64,000 bases of DNA, taken from positions 1 through 64,000 of the forward strand of contig NZ_CP099398.1 of the NCBI RefSeq assembly GCF_024721175.1, written 5' to 3'. Made by a program: the position numbers and the translations under genes. The notes below the pieces were generated by a model. It saw only the letters and a list, made by a program, of their open reading frames with translations, did not search any database and had not been told where the DNA came from. This document shows, piece after piece, positions 46,323-55,897 of the stretch. The stretch is from Rhizobium sp. Pop5 (lineage in GTDB: Bacteria; Pseudomonadota; Alphaproteobacteria; Rhizobiales; Rhizobiaceae). Position 1 is the stretch's first letter. Every line of letters begins with the position of its first letter.

Positions 46323-47417
46323 ATGAAGTCCATCGACCTCATGTATCAGACGATGCTCGCTGAGCTCGGTCAGCGCTCGCTCGACGCCGCTTGGACGGCC
46401 GATTTCCCTCCGGAGGGTCGGTTCACCCCGGCAAACATCAAGGGGCGCAAGTACTGGTATTTCGACATCCCGGATGGACATGGTGGTACGAAACGTCGTT
46501 ACGTCGGTTCCGCTGATGATCCGGTTATCGCACAGCGCGTAGCTGATCATAAGCGGGACAAGGACGATCTACGCGCTCGCAGGCGCTTGGTAAATACCCT
46601 GACCCGCGAAGGCGGGATGATCGCCCCTGACGCCATGTCGGGCGATATCGTCGAGGCTCTTGCCGATGGCGGTCTCTTTCGGCTCCGGGGTATTCTCATA
46701 GGCACGGTGGCCTTTCAGTGCTATTCAGGACTGCTCGGTGTCCGTCTTCCCATGGCTGCGATCCTGACCGGCGATGCTGACATCGCCCAGGACTATGCCA
46801 TCAGTCGGGAGGTCGAAGATAGTCTGCCTCCGATCCTTGAGTTGCTGCAGGGCGTCGACGCCAGCTTTCGTCCAGTTCCACATCGATCGGGAGCCGCGGT
46901 ATCGTCAGCGTTTCAGAATGCCGACGGCTACAGGGTTGAGTTCCTGACGTCGAACCGTGGTTCGGATGACTACATCGATCAGCCGGCGAAGATGCCCGCT
47001 CTTGGTGGCGCCAGCGCGGATCCACTGCGCTTTCTCGACTTCCTCATAAGGGAACCCGTCAGGACAATGCTGCTCCACCGAAGCGGTGTTCCGGTCGTCG
47101 TCCCTGATCCGTCCCGGTATGCCGTCCACAAGCTAATAGTCGCCAGCCGCCGAAACACGGACGGGCAGGGGCCGGCGAAGCGTGAGAAGGACATCCGACA
47201 AGCTGCGCTGCTCTTCGAAGCGCTGCAGCAGACAAGGCGATCTACCGACTTGGCGCTCGTCTACAACGAAGCATGGAGGCGCGGGCCTACATGGCGAGAA
47301 GGTATTCGAACCGGGGCGGGAATGCTGCCAGCACAAGATGCCGAGCGGCTCAACACGGTCCTGACCGAGGGCGGAAAAAGAAACGGCGAAGAAATTGAAC
47401 TTCCGTTTGGAGAATAG
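46323..47417 (+). CDS. GSU2403-family nucleotidyltransferase-fold protein
   Basis: This 364-residue protein matches the GSU2403/NTP_transf_8 group: QRSLDAAWTADFPPEGRFTP, then KGRKYWYFDIP, then GTVAFQCYSGLLGVRLP and TGDADIAQDYAIS. The last segment carries the metal-binding D-x-D-type residues. The substrate is unknown; some nucleotidyltransferase-fold proteins act as toxins or in defence. It stands alone behind a perfect palindrome, which suggests self-contained regulation. The gene is intact. Confidence 0.85.
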   Translation: MKSIDLMYQTMLAELGQRSLDAAWTADFPPEGRFTPANIKGRKYWYFDIPDGHGGTKRRYVGSADDPVIAQRVADHKRDKDDLRARRRLVNTLTREGGMIAPDAMSGDIVEALADGGLFRLRGILIGTVAFQCYSGLLGVRLPMAAILTGDADIAQDYAISREVEDSLPPILELLQGVDASFRPVPHRSGAAVSSAFQNADGYRVEFLTSNRGSDDYIDQPAKMPALGGASADPLRFLDFLIREPVRTMLLHRSGVPVVVPDPSRYAVHKLIVASRRNTDGQGPAKREKDIRQAALLFEALQQTRRSTDLALVYNEAWRRGPTWREGIRTGAGMLPAQDAERLNTVLTEGGKRNGEEIELPFGE

Positions 47418-47509
47418 GCCGTCTTTCAAGGCTAAGCAGTTGATTTGATTCGAAGTCGTGAAGACAATGAAGATGAATATGGTCCTGCGGGGTCCTGTGC
47501 CGAATATCT

Positions 47510-48504
47510 GCATCGCACGGTCTCAGATCTGGCCCCGGCCAGCGCCGGGCAGGCGAAGCGCTGATCTACATAGCAAGGGGGTCAATCGAGAAGATCGCGG
47601 TCGGCGACGTGCTCCTGATACGCAAGGGCGACGTCGTACCGGCCGACGGGGCTCTCGTCAGCGAAGTCGCGACGATCGACCAGGCGGTCCTGACCGGAGA
47701 GCCTTTAAGGGTGCGCATCGCGAGGGATGGCAACATTTCAAGTGGCGCTACGAACGAGGGGGACGTGATCGAAATCCGCGTTCTAAGTCGCGCCGAGACA
47801 GCACCTATGCCGGAATACCGGAATAGTGAGGCTCGTGGAAGCATCGAGGCGCTCCAAGGCGAAGCTGATGCGACTGGCCGACCGGTTCTCGGTGTGGTTC
47901 TTGTTCGCCACGGTAGCGATTGCAGGCGTCTCGGCGTTCATGTCCGGAGACCTGTCAAGGATCGTGGCCGTGCTGGTCGTCGCCACGCCCTGTCCGTTGA
48001 TCCTGGCCGTACCCGTCGCACTTGCGAAGGAGGGCGTTCTGGTGAAGGGTGCGGGACCTCTCGAGGCACTCGTCCAGGCCACCGTGGCGGTGTTCGACAA
48101 GACGGGGACGCTCACCGCGGGACAGCCCGAAGTCGGCCACATCGAGGGATCGGAGCATCCTAACAGGATCCTGCGGCTGGCCGCCTCGCTGGACCAGGCG
48201 TCGGGCCATGTGGTCGGACGCGCGCTGGTGGACGAGGCGCATAGACGTGGGTTGGGAGTGAGCCGCCCATCGGAGGTGACCGAGACCGCGGGATCCGGAA
48301 TCGTCGATGGCGTGCGCGTCGGCGTCGGAGGAGACGCCTAACGGGTCAGGCAGCGCAATGCGTGTCAAGGTAGTGTTTGACGGCACGCCGGCTGGCACGA
48401 TCACGCTCGAAGACCGGCTTCAATACCTTCCGCCAGTCGGCGGGGCATTGCTTTAGGAGGCCATCGACGTCGCGGTCATTCTAAACGCCCTTCGCGCCCT
48501 CTAA
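47510..48504 (+). pseudogene. Heavy-metal P1B-type ATPase remnant
   Basis: Segments of one copper/heavy-metal ATPase lie in several frames. They are the actuator domain (GDVVPADGALVSEVATIDQA, then VLTGEPL), then IVRLVEASRRSKAKLMRLAD, the membrane CPx motif ATPCPLILAVPVALAKEG, the phosphorylation site DKTGTLT, and after a gap GTPAGTITLEDRL and DVAVILNALRAL at the end. The N-terminal metal-binding and first membrane part and much of the nucleotide-binding domain are missing. It cannot be functional. Such ATPases are commonly FixK-associated in rhizobia. Confidence 0.85.
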
Positions 48505-49322
48505 TGGGCGAGAAGCACTAGTAGCTCGGCCTTGACGAGAAGTTCTCGAGTGACGCCGCCGAGGATGAACTCACGAAGCCGCGAATGGCCAAATCCGCCC
48601 GCGACCAGAAGGTCCGCCTTTCGTTCCAGCGCGGCCGATTGGATGGCGCCTGTCGCGGTCTCGCCGCCTGCCTGGATCGATACGTCATCCACGTCGAGTC
48701 CCGAATGCTTCAACGAAGAGATCAGGAGGGCGCGGTTCGCCTCGTCGATCTCCTTGTCGTCGGTGATCGAGATGACCTGCACCTTGATCGCGCGTTCGAT
48801 GAAGACCCGTGCGCTGGAAAGGGCGCGCGCTGCGGTGGCGCTGCCGTCCCAGGCGACGGCGATCGTGTCCACACGAGAGTAGACGCTGGTGGCTGGAAAT
48901 AGCACGAGCGGACGGCCGCTTCCGAATAGCAGCGTTTCGGAGAGTTGCCGGGAGAGCTCCGAGGCTTCGACGATGGAAAGGTCGTAGCACTTGGCAATTT
49001 CAGAAAAGCGTTCATAGACGAACGGTTCCCTGACCTCGAATCCGTGGATTCGCACCTCGAAGCCAGTTTCCGAAATAGCGTCGGCGATGTGTCCCCGCAG
49101 CGAAGTCCCGCTGTCCCGGCTATACCGTTCTGCTTGTCCCCGCCATGTCTCGACATCGATAACGGTGGGAAAGGGCGGATGGACCTGGGGGATCCGGACT
49201 TGTGGGATACTGGCGACGAGATGGGCGTCATTCTGCCTAGCGAGGCCGATAGCATTGTCGATTATGGCGAAGGAACTCGCGTCGGGATAGGTCGACAACG
49301 GGAGATGGAACTGCGGCTTCAT
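48501..49322 (-). CDS. Universal stress protein with two USP domains
   Basis: This 273-residue tandem USP-fold protein has a degenerate first half. The second half begins TIAVAWDGSATAARAL and ends with the ATP-loop-like GGFGHSRLREFILGGVTREL. CAGGAGGCAAGC precedes the ATG at 49322. A degenerate FixK/FNR-like site lies 57 bp upstream at 49379. Rhizobial USPs of this type are typical of microoxic regulons. The 3' end overlaps that of the converging ATPase remnant by four bases. Confidence 0.88.
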   Translation of the reverse strand: MKPQFHLPLSTYPDASSFAIIDNAIGLARQNDAHLVASIPQVRIPQVHPPFPTVIDVETWRGQAERYSRDSGTSLRGHIADAISETGFEVRIHGFEVREPFVYERFSEIAKCYDLSIVEASELSRQLSETLLFGSGRPLVLFPATSVYSRVDTIAVAWDGSATAARALSSARVFIERAIKVQVISITDDKEIDEANRALLISSLKHSGLDVDDVSIQAGGETATGAIQSAALERKADLLVAGGFGHSRLREFILGGVTRELLVKAELLVLLAH

Positions 49323-49378
49323 GCTTGCCTCCTGAGGTTAAACTTCCGTCATGATGCATGCCGCTGAGAGAGTTCGCA

Positions 49379-49392
49379 TTGCGCTTGGTCAA
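49379..49392 (-). promoter_or_regulatory. Degenerate FixK/FNR-like box upstream of the USP gene
   Basis: On the minus strand the sequence is TTGACCAAGCGCAA, matching TTGAY-N4-RTCAA in the first half-site but not perfectly in the second. It is 57 bp from the USP ATG and is followed by ATGCG, as are two stronger boxes in this region. Confidence 0.45.
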
Positions 49393-49451
49393 GGCCGCGG
49401 CGCAATGAAGCTCCTATAATCGCGCCTTCATCGAAGCTGGAGGACACGGCC

Positions 49452-49907
49452 ATGACGATCAATCTGACGGAGATCAACCCCGGTGAGTGCTACCGCATCC
49501 TGGAGAACGAGCGTTTCGGTCATCTGGCATGCTGCAAGGATGGGCAGCTCTACGTGGCGGCGATCTATTTCGCCTTTTCCAACGGCGTCGCCTATAGCTT
49601 CACCATGCCCGGCAAGAAGCTCGACTGGATGCGGGGAACGACAAGGTCTGCCTACACATCGAGCAGCGTTCGAGCGCCGGCGGGTGGACGAGCATCGTCG
49701 TCGAAGGCAGGTTCGAGGAATTTCCTGACAGCGAGGCGCGACAAAGCGAACGGCTCCACGCGTGGTCTTCTCCAAAAGTATTCGGACTGGTGGGAAATCG
49801 GCTCTATAAAGCCCCAGGAGTTCCCCATGCCCGATGGCTCTCCTCATGTCTTCTACGGCATTGCCGTCACGGCCGTGTCGGGACGCAGTGCAGTCAGAAC
49901 GGAATGA
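49452..49907 (+). pseudogene. PNPOx-like flavin-binding protein, two compensating frameshifts
   Basis: The start MTINLTEINPGECYRILENE and the end LLQKYSDWWEIGSIKPQEFP are in frame with each other. Between about 49633 and 49770 the family-like sequence (GNDKVCLHIEQ, then GWTSIVVEGRFEEFPDSEA) is in another frame. One lost base followed by one gained base explains this. The resulting protein would have about 45 aberrant residues in its core. TGGAGG precedes the ATG. It may be decayed or a sequence error. Confidence 0.72.
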
Positions 49908-50058
49908 CCGTCGATGCTCGAGCCGAACCCGCATCCCACAATCGGAGCACCACATGCCATATCTACGCGGCCTATATCCAAGCGCCACATCTAATTTCAC
50001 CTCGCACCCGCGTTTCGCGCGGGCGCTCTGATTCAAGACGAGATCTTTGCCGGTCGGC

Positions 50059-50216
50059 AACCGTTCCGCCCTTCCGCACCACGTCGAGCGCCATTGGCAC
50101 GAGCTCGCCGGCCGGCGCGAAGATGATGGCGGCGTCGAGCGGCACCGGCGGCCTTTCACCGGAAAACCCGGTCCAGACGGCGCCAAGATCAAGCGTGAAC
50201 TTCCGTCCGGCCTCGT
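50059..50216 (-). pseudogene. Inverted internal segment of a zinc-type alcohol dehydrogenase
   Basis: The minus strand encodes RKFTLDLGAVWTGFSG then PLDAAIIFAPAGELVPMALD and VVRKGGTV, part of an NAD-dependent alcohol dehydrogenase cofactor domain. The next part of the same protein (VCGGIDMSDIPSMPY) follows on the plus strand from about 50217. The segment is therefore flipped relative to the rest of the gene. A short CAAC/GTTG inverted pair lies at the breakpoints. Confidence 0.78.
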
Positions 50217-50458
50217 TGGTCTGCGGCGGCATCGACATGTCAGACATTCCGAGCATGCCCTATCGTCTGCTCTGGGGCGAGCGGCGGGTCGTCTCGGTGG
50301 CGAACCTGACGCGGAGCGACGGGGCGGAATTCTTCTCGATCGGGAAGGCGGCAGGGGTCAGATGCTTCACCAGCGTCTACCCCCTCGAGCATGCGAACGA
50401 GGCTCTCGACGATCTGCGCGCAGGCCGTGTCTCTGGAGCCGCCGTGATCGTTCCGTAG
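50217..50458 (+). pseudogene. Alcohol dehydrogenase C-terminal remnant
   Basis: The plus frame reads VCGGIDMSDIPSMPYRLLWG, then ERRVVSVANLTRSDG, and ends VYPLEHANEALDDLRAGRVS then GAAVIVP, the C-terminus of zinc-dependent alcohol dehydrogenases. The N-terminal catalytic part is absent, and the adjacent 160 bp is inverted. Its end is followed directly by a FixK-type box for the next gene. Confidence 0.8.
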
Positions 50459-50470
50459 CCGATGTTCCCC

Positions 50471-50484
50471 TTGACAAGGATCAA
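50471..50484 (+). promoter_or_regulatory. FixK/FNR-type box upstream of the DegP-like gene
   Basis: TTGACAAGGATCAA fits the TTGAY-N4-RTCAA consensus of FixK, FnrN and FNR proteins. It ends 82 bp before the ATG at 50567, a usual distance when the leader is about 40 nt. Confidence 0.7.
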
Positions 50485-50566
50485 TGCGCTTTGCTTGCGC
50501 TACACAAAAGCTTCTTCGTCAAGACGTCCGCCGACAACCGGCGGCGCTTCCGCAAGGAGATCAGAG

Positions 50567-51922
50567 ATGTCGCGTTCGTTGCTCGCCTTGGCGGCGCTCT
50601 TCATCGCAGGTGAGAGCCTATTGTCGGCTCCAGCCGTTGCAGACAGCCTGTCGCTCGCGCCGATGCTCCAGCGTGTCGTGCCGAGCGTCGTCAGCATCTC
50701 GGTGCAGGGCAGGGAACTCGACGACGCGGATGCAACGCTTGCTGATCCCTTCTACAGAAAGTTCTTCGGACTACCTGACGACGCTGCGCCGGCAGAGCAC
50801 AGCTTCCAATCGGCCGGATCGGGTGTCGTCATCGACGAGGTCCACGGCTACATCGTCACCAACCAGCATGTCATAGCAAGCGCCTCAAAAATCGAGGTGG
50901 CGCTCTCCGACGGCCGACGCTTCCAAGCGAAACTTGTCGGCGCCGATCCCGAGACGGATGTCGCTGTCGTTCAAATTCCACCTGATCATCTTGTTCAAGC
51001 CGAGTTTGGAAGCGCGTCCTCGCTTCACGTCGGCGACGTCGTCGTGGCGATCGGGAATCCCTTCGGCCTGGGCCAGACCGCGACGATGGGCATCGTAAGC
51101 GCGCTTGGGCGCCGTGCCGTGGGATCGGAGGGGTACGAAGGATTCATTCAGACGGACGCGTCGACCAATCCCGGCAATTCGGGCGGCGCGCTTGTAAGCG
51201 TGGACGGCGTCGTGGTCGGGATCAATAGCGCGATCATCGGCCCCGCCGGAGGAAGCATCGGCATCGGTTTTGCGGTCCCAGCCGAGACTGTCGGCATCGT
51301 GATGCGGCAGCTCATCCTGACCGGCAAGTTGGTACGCGGCGAGGTGGGAATTTTAACGCAGGACCTGACGCCCGGTCTCGCAAAGGCGTTCGGCGTCGAT
51401 GAAGGGGCGGGCGCGCTGGTCAGCGAAGTCCTTCCGGGTTCACCGGCGGCAAATGCAGGAATTCAGCCGGGCGACGTCATTCGGATGGTCGACGGAAGGA
51501 CGGTGCGCGGCGCGTCCGACGTTCGAAGGCTTGTGGGATCGCTACCGTTGCAGTCCAAGCCGTCCTTCCAGATCGACCGCGCGAGCCGAAGGATAGAAGC
51601 ATTTCCCGTGGTGTCCGACGCACCGGTTGCCGAACCGGCTGCTTCGCGTACCATTCATATCGCCCGCGGCCCTCTCGCCGACGCCGAGATGGCGAACTCT
51701 CCCGATGGTCCCGGCGCCCGCGTCGTCGTCGTCGCCGAGGGTTCGGTCGCGGCACAGGCCGGCCTGCAGCCGGACGACGTTATCGTCGCTCTCGACCAGC
51801 AGCCGGTGACGGACGTCGGGCAACTCCTCTCAATACTCGTGAAGGAGCATGCCCGTGCTCTCATCACCGTCGTGAGGAACGGCCACCGCCTCTTCGTGGC
51901 CGCTGACGTGCAGACCCAGTAG
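50567..51922 (+). CDS. DegP/DegQ-type periplasmic serine protease
   Basis: This 451-residue HtrA-family protease has a signal peptide (MSRSLLALAALFIAGESLLS to PAVA). The trypsin-like domain has the triad H101 (IVTNQHVIAS), D131 (ETDVAVVQI) and S205 (STNPGNSGGALV). Two PDZ domains follow (about 255-340 and 375-450). AAGGAGATCAGAG precedes the ATG at 50567. It degrades or refolds damaged envelope proteins. A FixK-type box upstream suggests low-oxygen induction. Confidence 0.93.
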   Translation: MSRSLLALAALFIAGESLLSAPAVADSLSLAPMLQRVVPSVVSISVQGRELDDADATLADPFYRKFFGLPDDAAPAEHSFQSAGSGVVIDEVHGYIVTNQHVIASASKIEVALSDGRRFQAKLVGADPETDVAVVQIPPDHLVQAEFGSASSLHVGDVVVAIGNPFGLGQTATMGIVSALGRRAVGSEGYEGFIQTDASTNPGNSGGALVSVDGVVVGINSAIIGPAGGSIGIGFAVPAETVGIVMRQLILTGKLVRGEVGILTQDLTPGLAKAFGVDEGAGALVSEVLPGSPAANAGIQPGDVIRMVDGRTVRGASDVRRLVGSLPLQSKPSFQIDRASRRIEAFPVVSDAPVAEPAASRTIHIARGPLADAEMANSPDGPGARVVVVAEGSVAAQAGLQPDDVIVALDQQPVTDVGQLLSILVKEHARALITVVRNGHRLFVAADVQTQ

Positions 51923-51973
51923 CAGCCCGCAGACCGTGTTCTGTCCGCTGAAATTCCAAGGTCGCTCTCCTGC

Positions 51974-51987
51974 TTGATGAAGATCAA
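51974..51987 (+). promoter_or_regulatory. Consensus FixK/FNR box upstream of the BON protein gene
   Basis: TTGATGAAGATCAA is a perfect TTGAT-N4-ATCAA site 58 bp before the ATG at 52046. It lies inside a longer TTG-initiated reading frame, which argues against that longer start. Confidence 0.78.
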
Positions 51988-52045
51988 CGACGAAAATCTG
52001 CGGCGCTGTCACGATCGGCACGTCGCAAACCTGAAGGAGGTTGTC

Positions 52046-52693
52046 ATGAACGACATTCAACTCAGACAGAACATTCTCGACGAAATGGAATTCGAGCCCA
52101 GCATCGACGCGGCTGATATCGGCGTCGCGGTCGATAGCGGGATCGTCACACTGACTGGTCACGTGCGCTCCTACGCGGAGAAAGAAGCCGCAGAGCGCGT
52201 GGTTAGTCGCGTCAAGGGCGTGCGCGGAATAGCTGCCGATATCGAGGTCCGGATTTTCGGGCCGAAGGAAACAGACGACGACGACATCGCCCGGCGAGCT
52301 GTCAAAATGCTCGACTGGAACGTTTCCGTGCCAAAGGATTCGGTGCAGGTGCGGGTCCTCAAAGGGTGGATCACCTTGCGGGGAGAGGTCGAGTGGCAAT
52401 ATCAAAAGAACGCGGCCTACGACGCCGTGCGGGATCTCGCCGGCGTAGTAGGGGTGTCCAACCTAGTGGAGCTGAAGCCGCATATTACGGCGGTGGATGT
52501 CAAGAAACGCATCGAGGATGCTTTCCAGCGCGACGCCGCTCTTGAGGCCGATGCAATCAGAATCGACGTCCAAGGCAGAAAGGTAATCCTCTCCGGCAAG
52601 GTGAAGACCTGGTCGGAACGGCAGGCGGCGGAGCGCGCTGCATGGTCCGCTCCAGGGATCAGCACTCTCGACGACCGACTGACGGTCGGGTGA
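52046..52693 (+). CDS. BON-domain (OsmY-like) protein
   Basis: This 215-residue protein has three BON domains (about residues 5-70, 75-140, 145-213), each with a GxVxLxGxV-type core (GIVTLTGHV, GWITLRGEV, RKVILSGKV). No signal peptide is seen, so it may be cytoplasmic or a membrane-associated stress protein. GAAGGAGG precedes the ATG at 52046. A perfect FixK-type box upstream predicts induction under microoxic conditions. Confidence 0.9.
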   Translation: MNDIQLRQNILDEMEFEPSIDAADIGVAVDSGIVTLTGHVRSYAEKEAAERVVSRVKGVRGIAADIEVRIFGPKETDDDDIARRAVKMLDWNVSVPKDSVQVRVLKGWITLRGEVEWQYQKNAAYDAVRDLAGVVGVSNLVELKPHITAVDVKKRIEDAFQRDAALEADAIRIDVQGRKVILSGKVKTWSERQAAERAAWSAPGISTLDDRLTVG

Positions 52694-53700
52694 TCGAATA
52701 TCGGGATTGGCTAGACATTACTGCTCTGCCCACACTCAGCAGCAAGGGCGCCGCTGAGCGCCCTTCGCATAGAGCCCAATTTCCTTGATCGACTTGCGCG
52801 CAGATCTCGTCTTCGGAACGAAATTCCGCACCACCCGTTGCAGAGCCTCCGTCGCGAGCACAAGGCGACCATTGATGTTCTTGGAGAGCGACCTTGGGTG
52901 GCGACGTAGGCTGGGATCTTCCGCGAAGAAAGATATGAGTCCCCGCAACGGCAGCGCGATTGAGGTTTGGGTTTGATTTTTCTAAATTGAAATCCTGCTG
53001 TCGAGCAGAATCGCTATTAGGCCTCGTGGCGAGCAGCAGCCTGAGACGGGTCGACATCTCCGATGCAGTGTACGGCTTCTTCAGCCAGCCGGCGCCCGCT
53101 TCGATCTCCTTGTCCGCGGCATGGGGTTCAGAAAAGCCCGACGTCAGGAGAATTTTCACCCTCGGCCAGCGCTCCCGGACATTCCGGGCCAGTTCGTCGT
53201 CGTTCATTCCCGGCATGGCCACATCACTGAACAGGAGCGCTACGTCATGCCCCGCCTCCAGCTCCTTCACCGCGTCGATCCCGTTCGTAGCTTCGATCAC
53301 GAAGTAGGCAAGCGTCTGCAGGCGGCTGACCGTCACTCGGCGAACTCTCGCGTCGTCCTCGACCACCAGGATAGTTTCCGTGCCCCGAGGCGGGGCTTCC
53401 TCAGCCCGCTGCTCGTTCGGATGAGAATCCTTTCCGGCGTCGGCGCGTGGAAGAAAGAGGCGCACCGTCGTCCCTTCGCCAAGTTCGCTGTAGAGCTGCA
53501 GGTGCCCTGCGGATTGCTTTGCGAAACCGTAGACCATGCTCAGCCCAAGCCCCGTTCCCGAGCCCGTCGGTTTCGCGGTGAAGAACGGTCGAAAGCCCTC
53601 TCCATCACATCGGACGTCATTCCGGTGCCGGTGTCGGTCACGGAAATGAGGACGTAGCTGCCGGGGCGGATCGCCGGGTACATCAGGACATAGTCGGAGT
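52659..53700 (-). pseudogene. Hybrid sensor kinase remnant: HATPase end plus receiver domain
   Basis: The minus strand carries the end of a histidine-kinase ATPase domain (VTDTGTGM, then after a one-base shift near 53588 FFTAKPTGSGTGLGLSMVYG). A receiver domain follows, with ILVVEDDARVRRV, phospho-acceptor Asp in LLFSDVAMPGM, and the Lys in GWLKKPYTASE. The sensor and dimerisation domains are missing upstream of 53700. The tail after the receiver has no similarity and runs over the BON gene end. Confidence 0.8.
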
Positions 53701-54239
53701 CGATCTTGCAACAGAGCCCTTGCAGGCGGGCACCTCAAAGCAGACAGGAGCTGCGATGGAGGACAAGGCTTCGCAGGTTCTATCGAGCACGAAATACAGC
53801 ACTGCTACCAAGCAGTTGGCAGGATCCGTGCTCTCACAATCCAACAAAAAGCGCTGATGAACGAACAAGAACTTTCGAACCAGTTTCTGTTGTTTTTCCC
53901 GGGCTTCTCGTCAACCAGTCTTATTCCGTTTCCTGCCACCTTAACTCATCATCTTCCGGAAAAGCGGCAGTTGGTTGCGAACATCCAGTGCCTCGGTCGG
54001 TGGACTCCGCTGAAGCGCCTATTTGAAGTCACTCTGCCCCAGATACGCTTCAATGCAGCTAGGAATGGGAAGCGATGAGCAAAGTGCGTAGGAGATCAAA
54101 GTTTCCCACTCCTTGTGGCCTGCCGAGGTCGGCGATCGATGACAGGCGTAATCGAGAGACACTGGCCCCCGAGACATCAATCCCGCTTGGGGGAGACGTA
54201 TCTGACAACGTTGGTTGTAAATCCGCTTTTGTTTGCCGA
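53701..54239. other. Intergenic/degraded segment
   Basis: No ORF here has recognisable similarity. It separates the kinase remnant from the phosphoketolase remnant and probably represents rearranged coding debris. Confidence 0.4.
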
Positions 54240-54449
54240 TGCACATTCAGTGCCATGGCTGGATCGCATGGTTCAGATACACGCAGATAGACATCGCGAC
54301 CGATCGCGCGCGTGCCCGGCCTCGCCGAAAAGGTGCCAGATGTGACGGCAGCCTTGCATGCAAAGCTCGACGAGCACCGGGCGTTCGTGCGGGAGCGTGG
54401 AGAAGACTTGCCGGAAATCCAGAATTGGCGCTGGGCACGCTCCTCCTAG
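54240..54449 (+). pseudogene. Phosphoketolase C-terminal remnant
   Basis: The plus strand near 54295-54449 reads VPGLAEKVPDVTAALHAKLD, then EHRAFVRERGEDLPEIQNWR, then W and a TAG. This is the C-terminus of xylulose-5-phosphate/fructose-6-phosphate phosphoketolase. The preceding bases (RLDRMVQ, one frame over) may be its immediate upstream part. The other 700 or so residues are absent. Confidence 0.72.
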
Positions 54450-54669
54450 TGCGACAGAGGACCGGATTGGGTAGCGACTACCACCAGCCATACTGCCGCA
54501 GCTACGCCGGCACGCAAGAGAAAGGATTCGAGTGCGAGGTGGCAACCTCGCCTTCGACTTGGGGTGTCCCACGGCAATCGCAGCCTTTGCAGCGTCAGCT
54601 ACGTGTTTCGAGTCCTGTTCGTTCTGCAAACGATGCGATCTTAAAACGTCCTGGAGAATGATCGCCGGG

Positions 54670-55722
54670 TCATGCTGCAGCCGTCAACGAGAGGCAGCTA
54701 AGGGTGAAGCCCGGTCCCATCGCCGTCAGGACAGTTCTCCTGGGTAGTCCTTGCGCAAGAAGCTTCTCGAGTACGAACAGCGCGGTTGGCGAGGACATGT
54801 TCCCATAGTCCGAGAGAACCTCACGTTCCTGGTCGAGGGTTCCCTGGCTTAGTTTAAGCGCCGATTCCAAGGCGGTGATAACCTTTGATCCACCGGGGTG
54901 GCACGCAAACCGGTCAACGTCGGCAGGAGCAAGATCTGATCGGGCGAGTATGGACGTTACGCCCTTCAGCACATGAGTTTCGGCGAACGGTGGTATCGCA
55001 CGATCGAAGATCACGCCCAGACCCTCCGGATCGACGCTCCATCCCATGATGTCTAGCGTGTCGGGCCACGTATGCTGGCCTGCAAGTTCGACCTCGGCCA
55101 GACCGGTCTCACTAGCACGCACCACGCAGGCGGCGGCCCCGTCGCCGAAGAGGGCGGTCGCCACGATGTTCGCCTTCGTAAGCTTGTCCATGCGAAATGC
55201 CAACGTGCAGGTCTCGACGGCGACCACCAGCACGACTGAGCCTGGCCGGGATGCCGCCAGCCGTGACCCGATTGAAAGCCCAGAGACTCCGCCGGCACAG
55301 CCGAGGCCAAACACGGGAACCCGTTCGACATCGTCCCGGAAGCCCAGTTCTCGGCTTACCCTCGCTTCCAGACTAGGTGTCGCAATACCAGTCGAGGAGA
55401 CGGTTACGATCGTGTCGACATCGCCTGCTGCAATGCCCGCCGACACGAGAGCCTTGCTGGCGGCGGCGACGAACATTGCACCAGCGCCCTCGATATGAGC
55501 GAGGTTTCGTTCGGGCCATCCCGACGTCTCGAGATACCACTCGATCGGCCGGACGGCATAGCGGCGCCGAATTCCCGAGGTTTCGAACACCCTTGCCAGC
55601 TTTTCGAAATCGCCAAATCGCGATGAGAACGCGGTGTGCGAGGCTCGCGCCGCGTCACGCTGGTCGATGACATGTGGCGGAACGGCGGTGCCGACGGATA
55701 CCAGCTTGACGGGTTGCTGCAT
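54670..55722 (-). CDS. Type III polyketide synthase (chalcone/stilbene synthase family)
   Basis: This 350-residue enzyme condenses an acyl-CoA starter with malonyl-CoA units. The catalytic triad is C142 (FGLGCAGGVSG), H275 (FACHPGG) and N308 (SDYGNMSSPT). CAAGGAGTCTT precedes the ATG at 55722. The gene is complete. The usual neighbours of bacterial type III PKS operons (methyltransferase, oxidoreductase) are not seen, so the product cannot be predicted. Divergent from the CBS-BON remnant, with a FixK-type box between them. Confidence 0.93.
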   Translation of the reverse strand: MQQPVKLVSVGTAVPPHVIDQRDAARASHTAFSSRFGDFEKLARVFETSGIRRRYAVRPIEWYLETSGWPERNLAHIEGAGAMFVAAASKALVSAGIAAGDVDTIVTVSSTGIATPSLEARVSRELGFRDDVERVPVFGLGCAGGVSGLSIGSRLAASRPGSVVLVVAVETCTLAFRMDKLTKANIVATALFGDGAAACVVRASETGLAEVELAGQHTWPDTLDIMGWSVDPEGLGVIFDRAIPPFAETHVLKGVTSILARSDLAPADVDRFACHPGGSKVITALESALKLSQGTLDQEREVLSDYGNMSSPTALFVLEKLLAQGLPRRTVLTAMGPGFTLSCLSLTAAA

Positions 55723-55897
55723 AAGACTCCTTGCGACGGCGCGGGAAGAATTTGGTACGCCGCGCGAGGACGAGACCGAACCGTAACGCCTCGATCCTCA
55801 ATAAGTTGCAATGCGGGCGAGCCTGACGCCGCACTTCGTCGGAAGGCTTCAGAGACGACGACGCGTGAAGGATGCCTCCCGCGGCTTCGTGTCTGCC

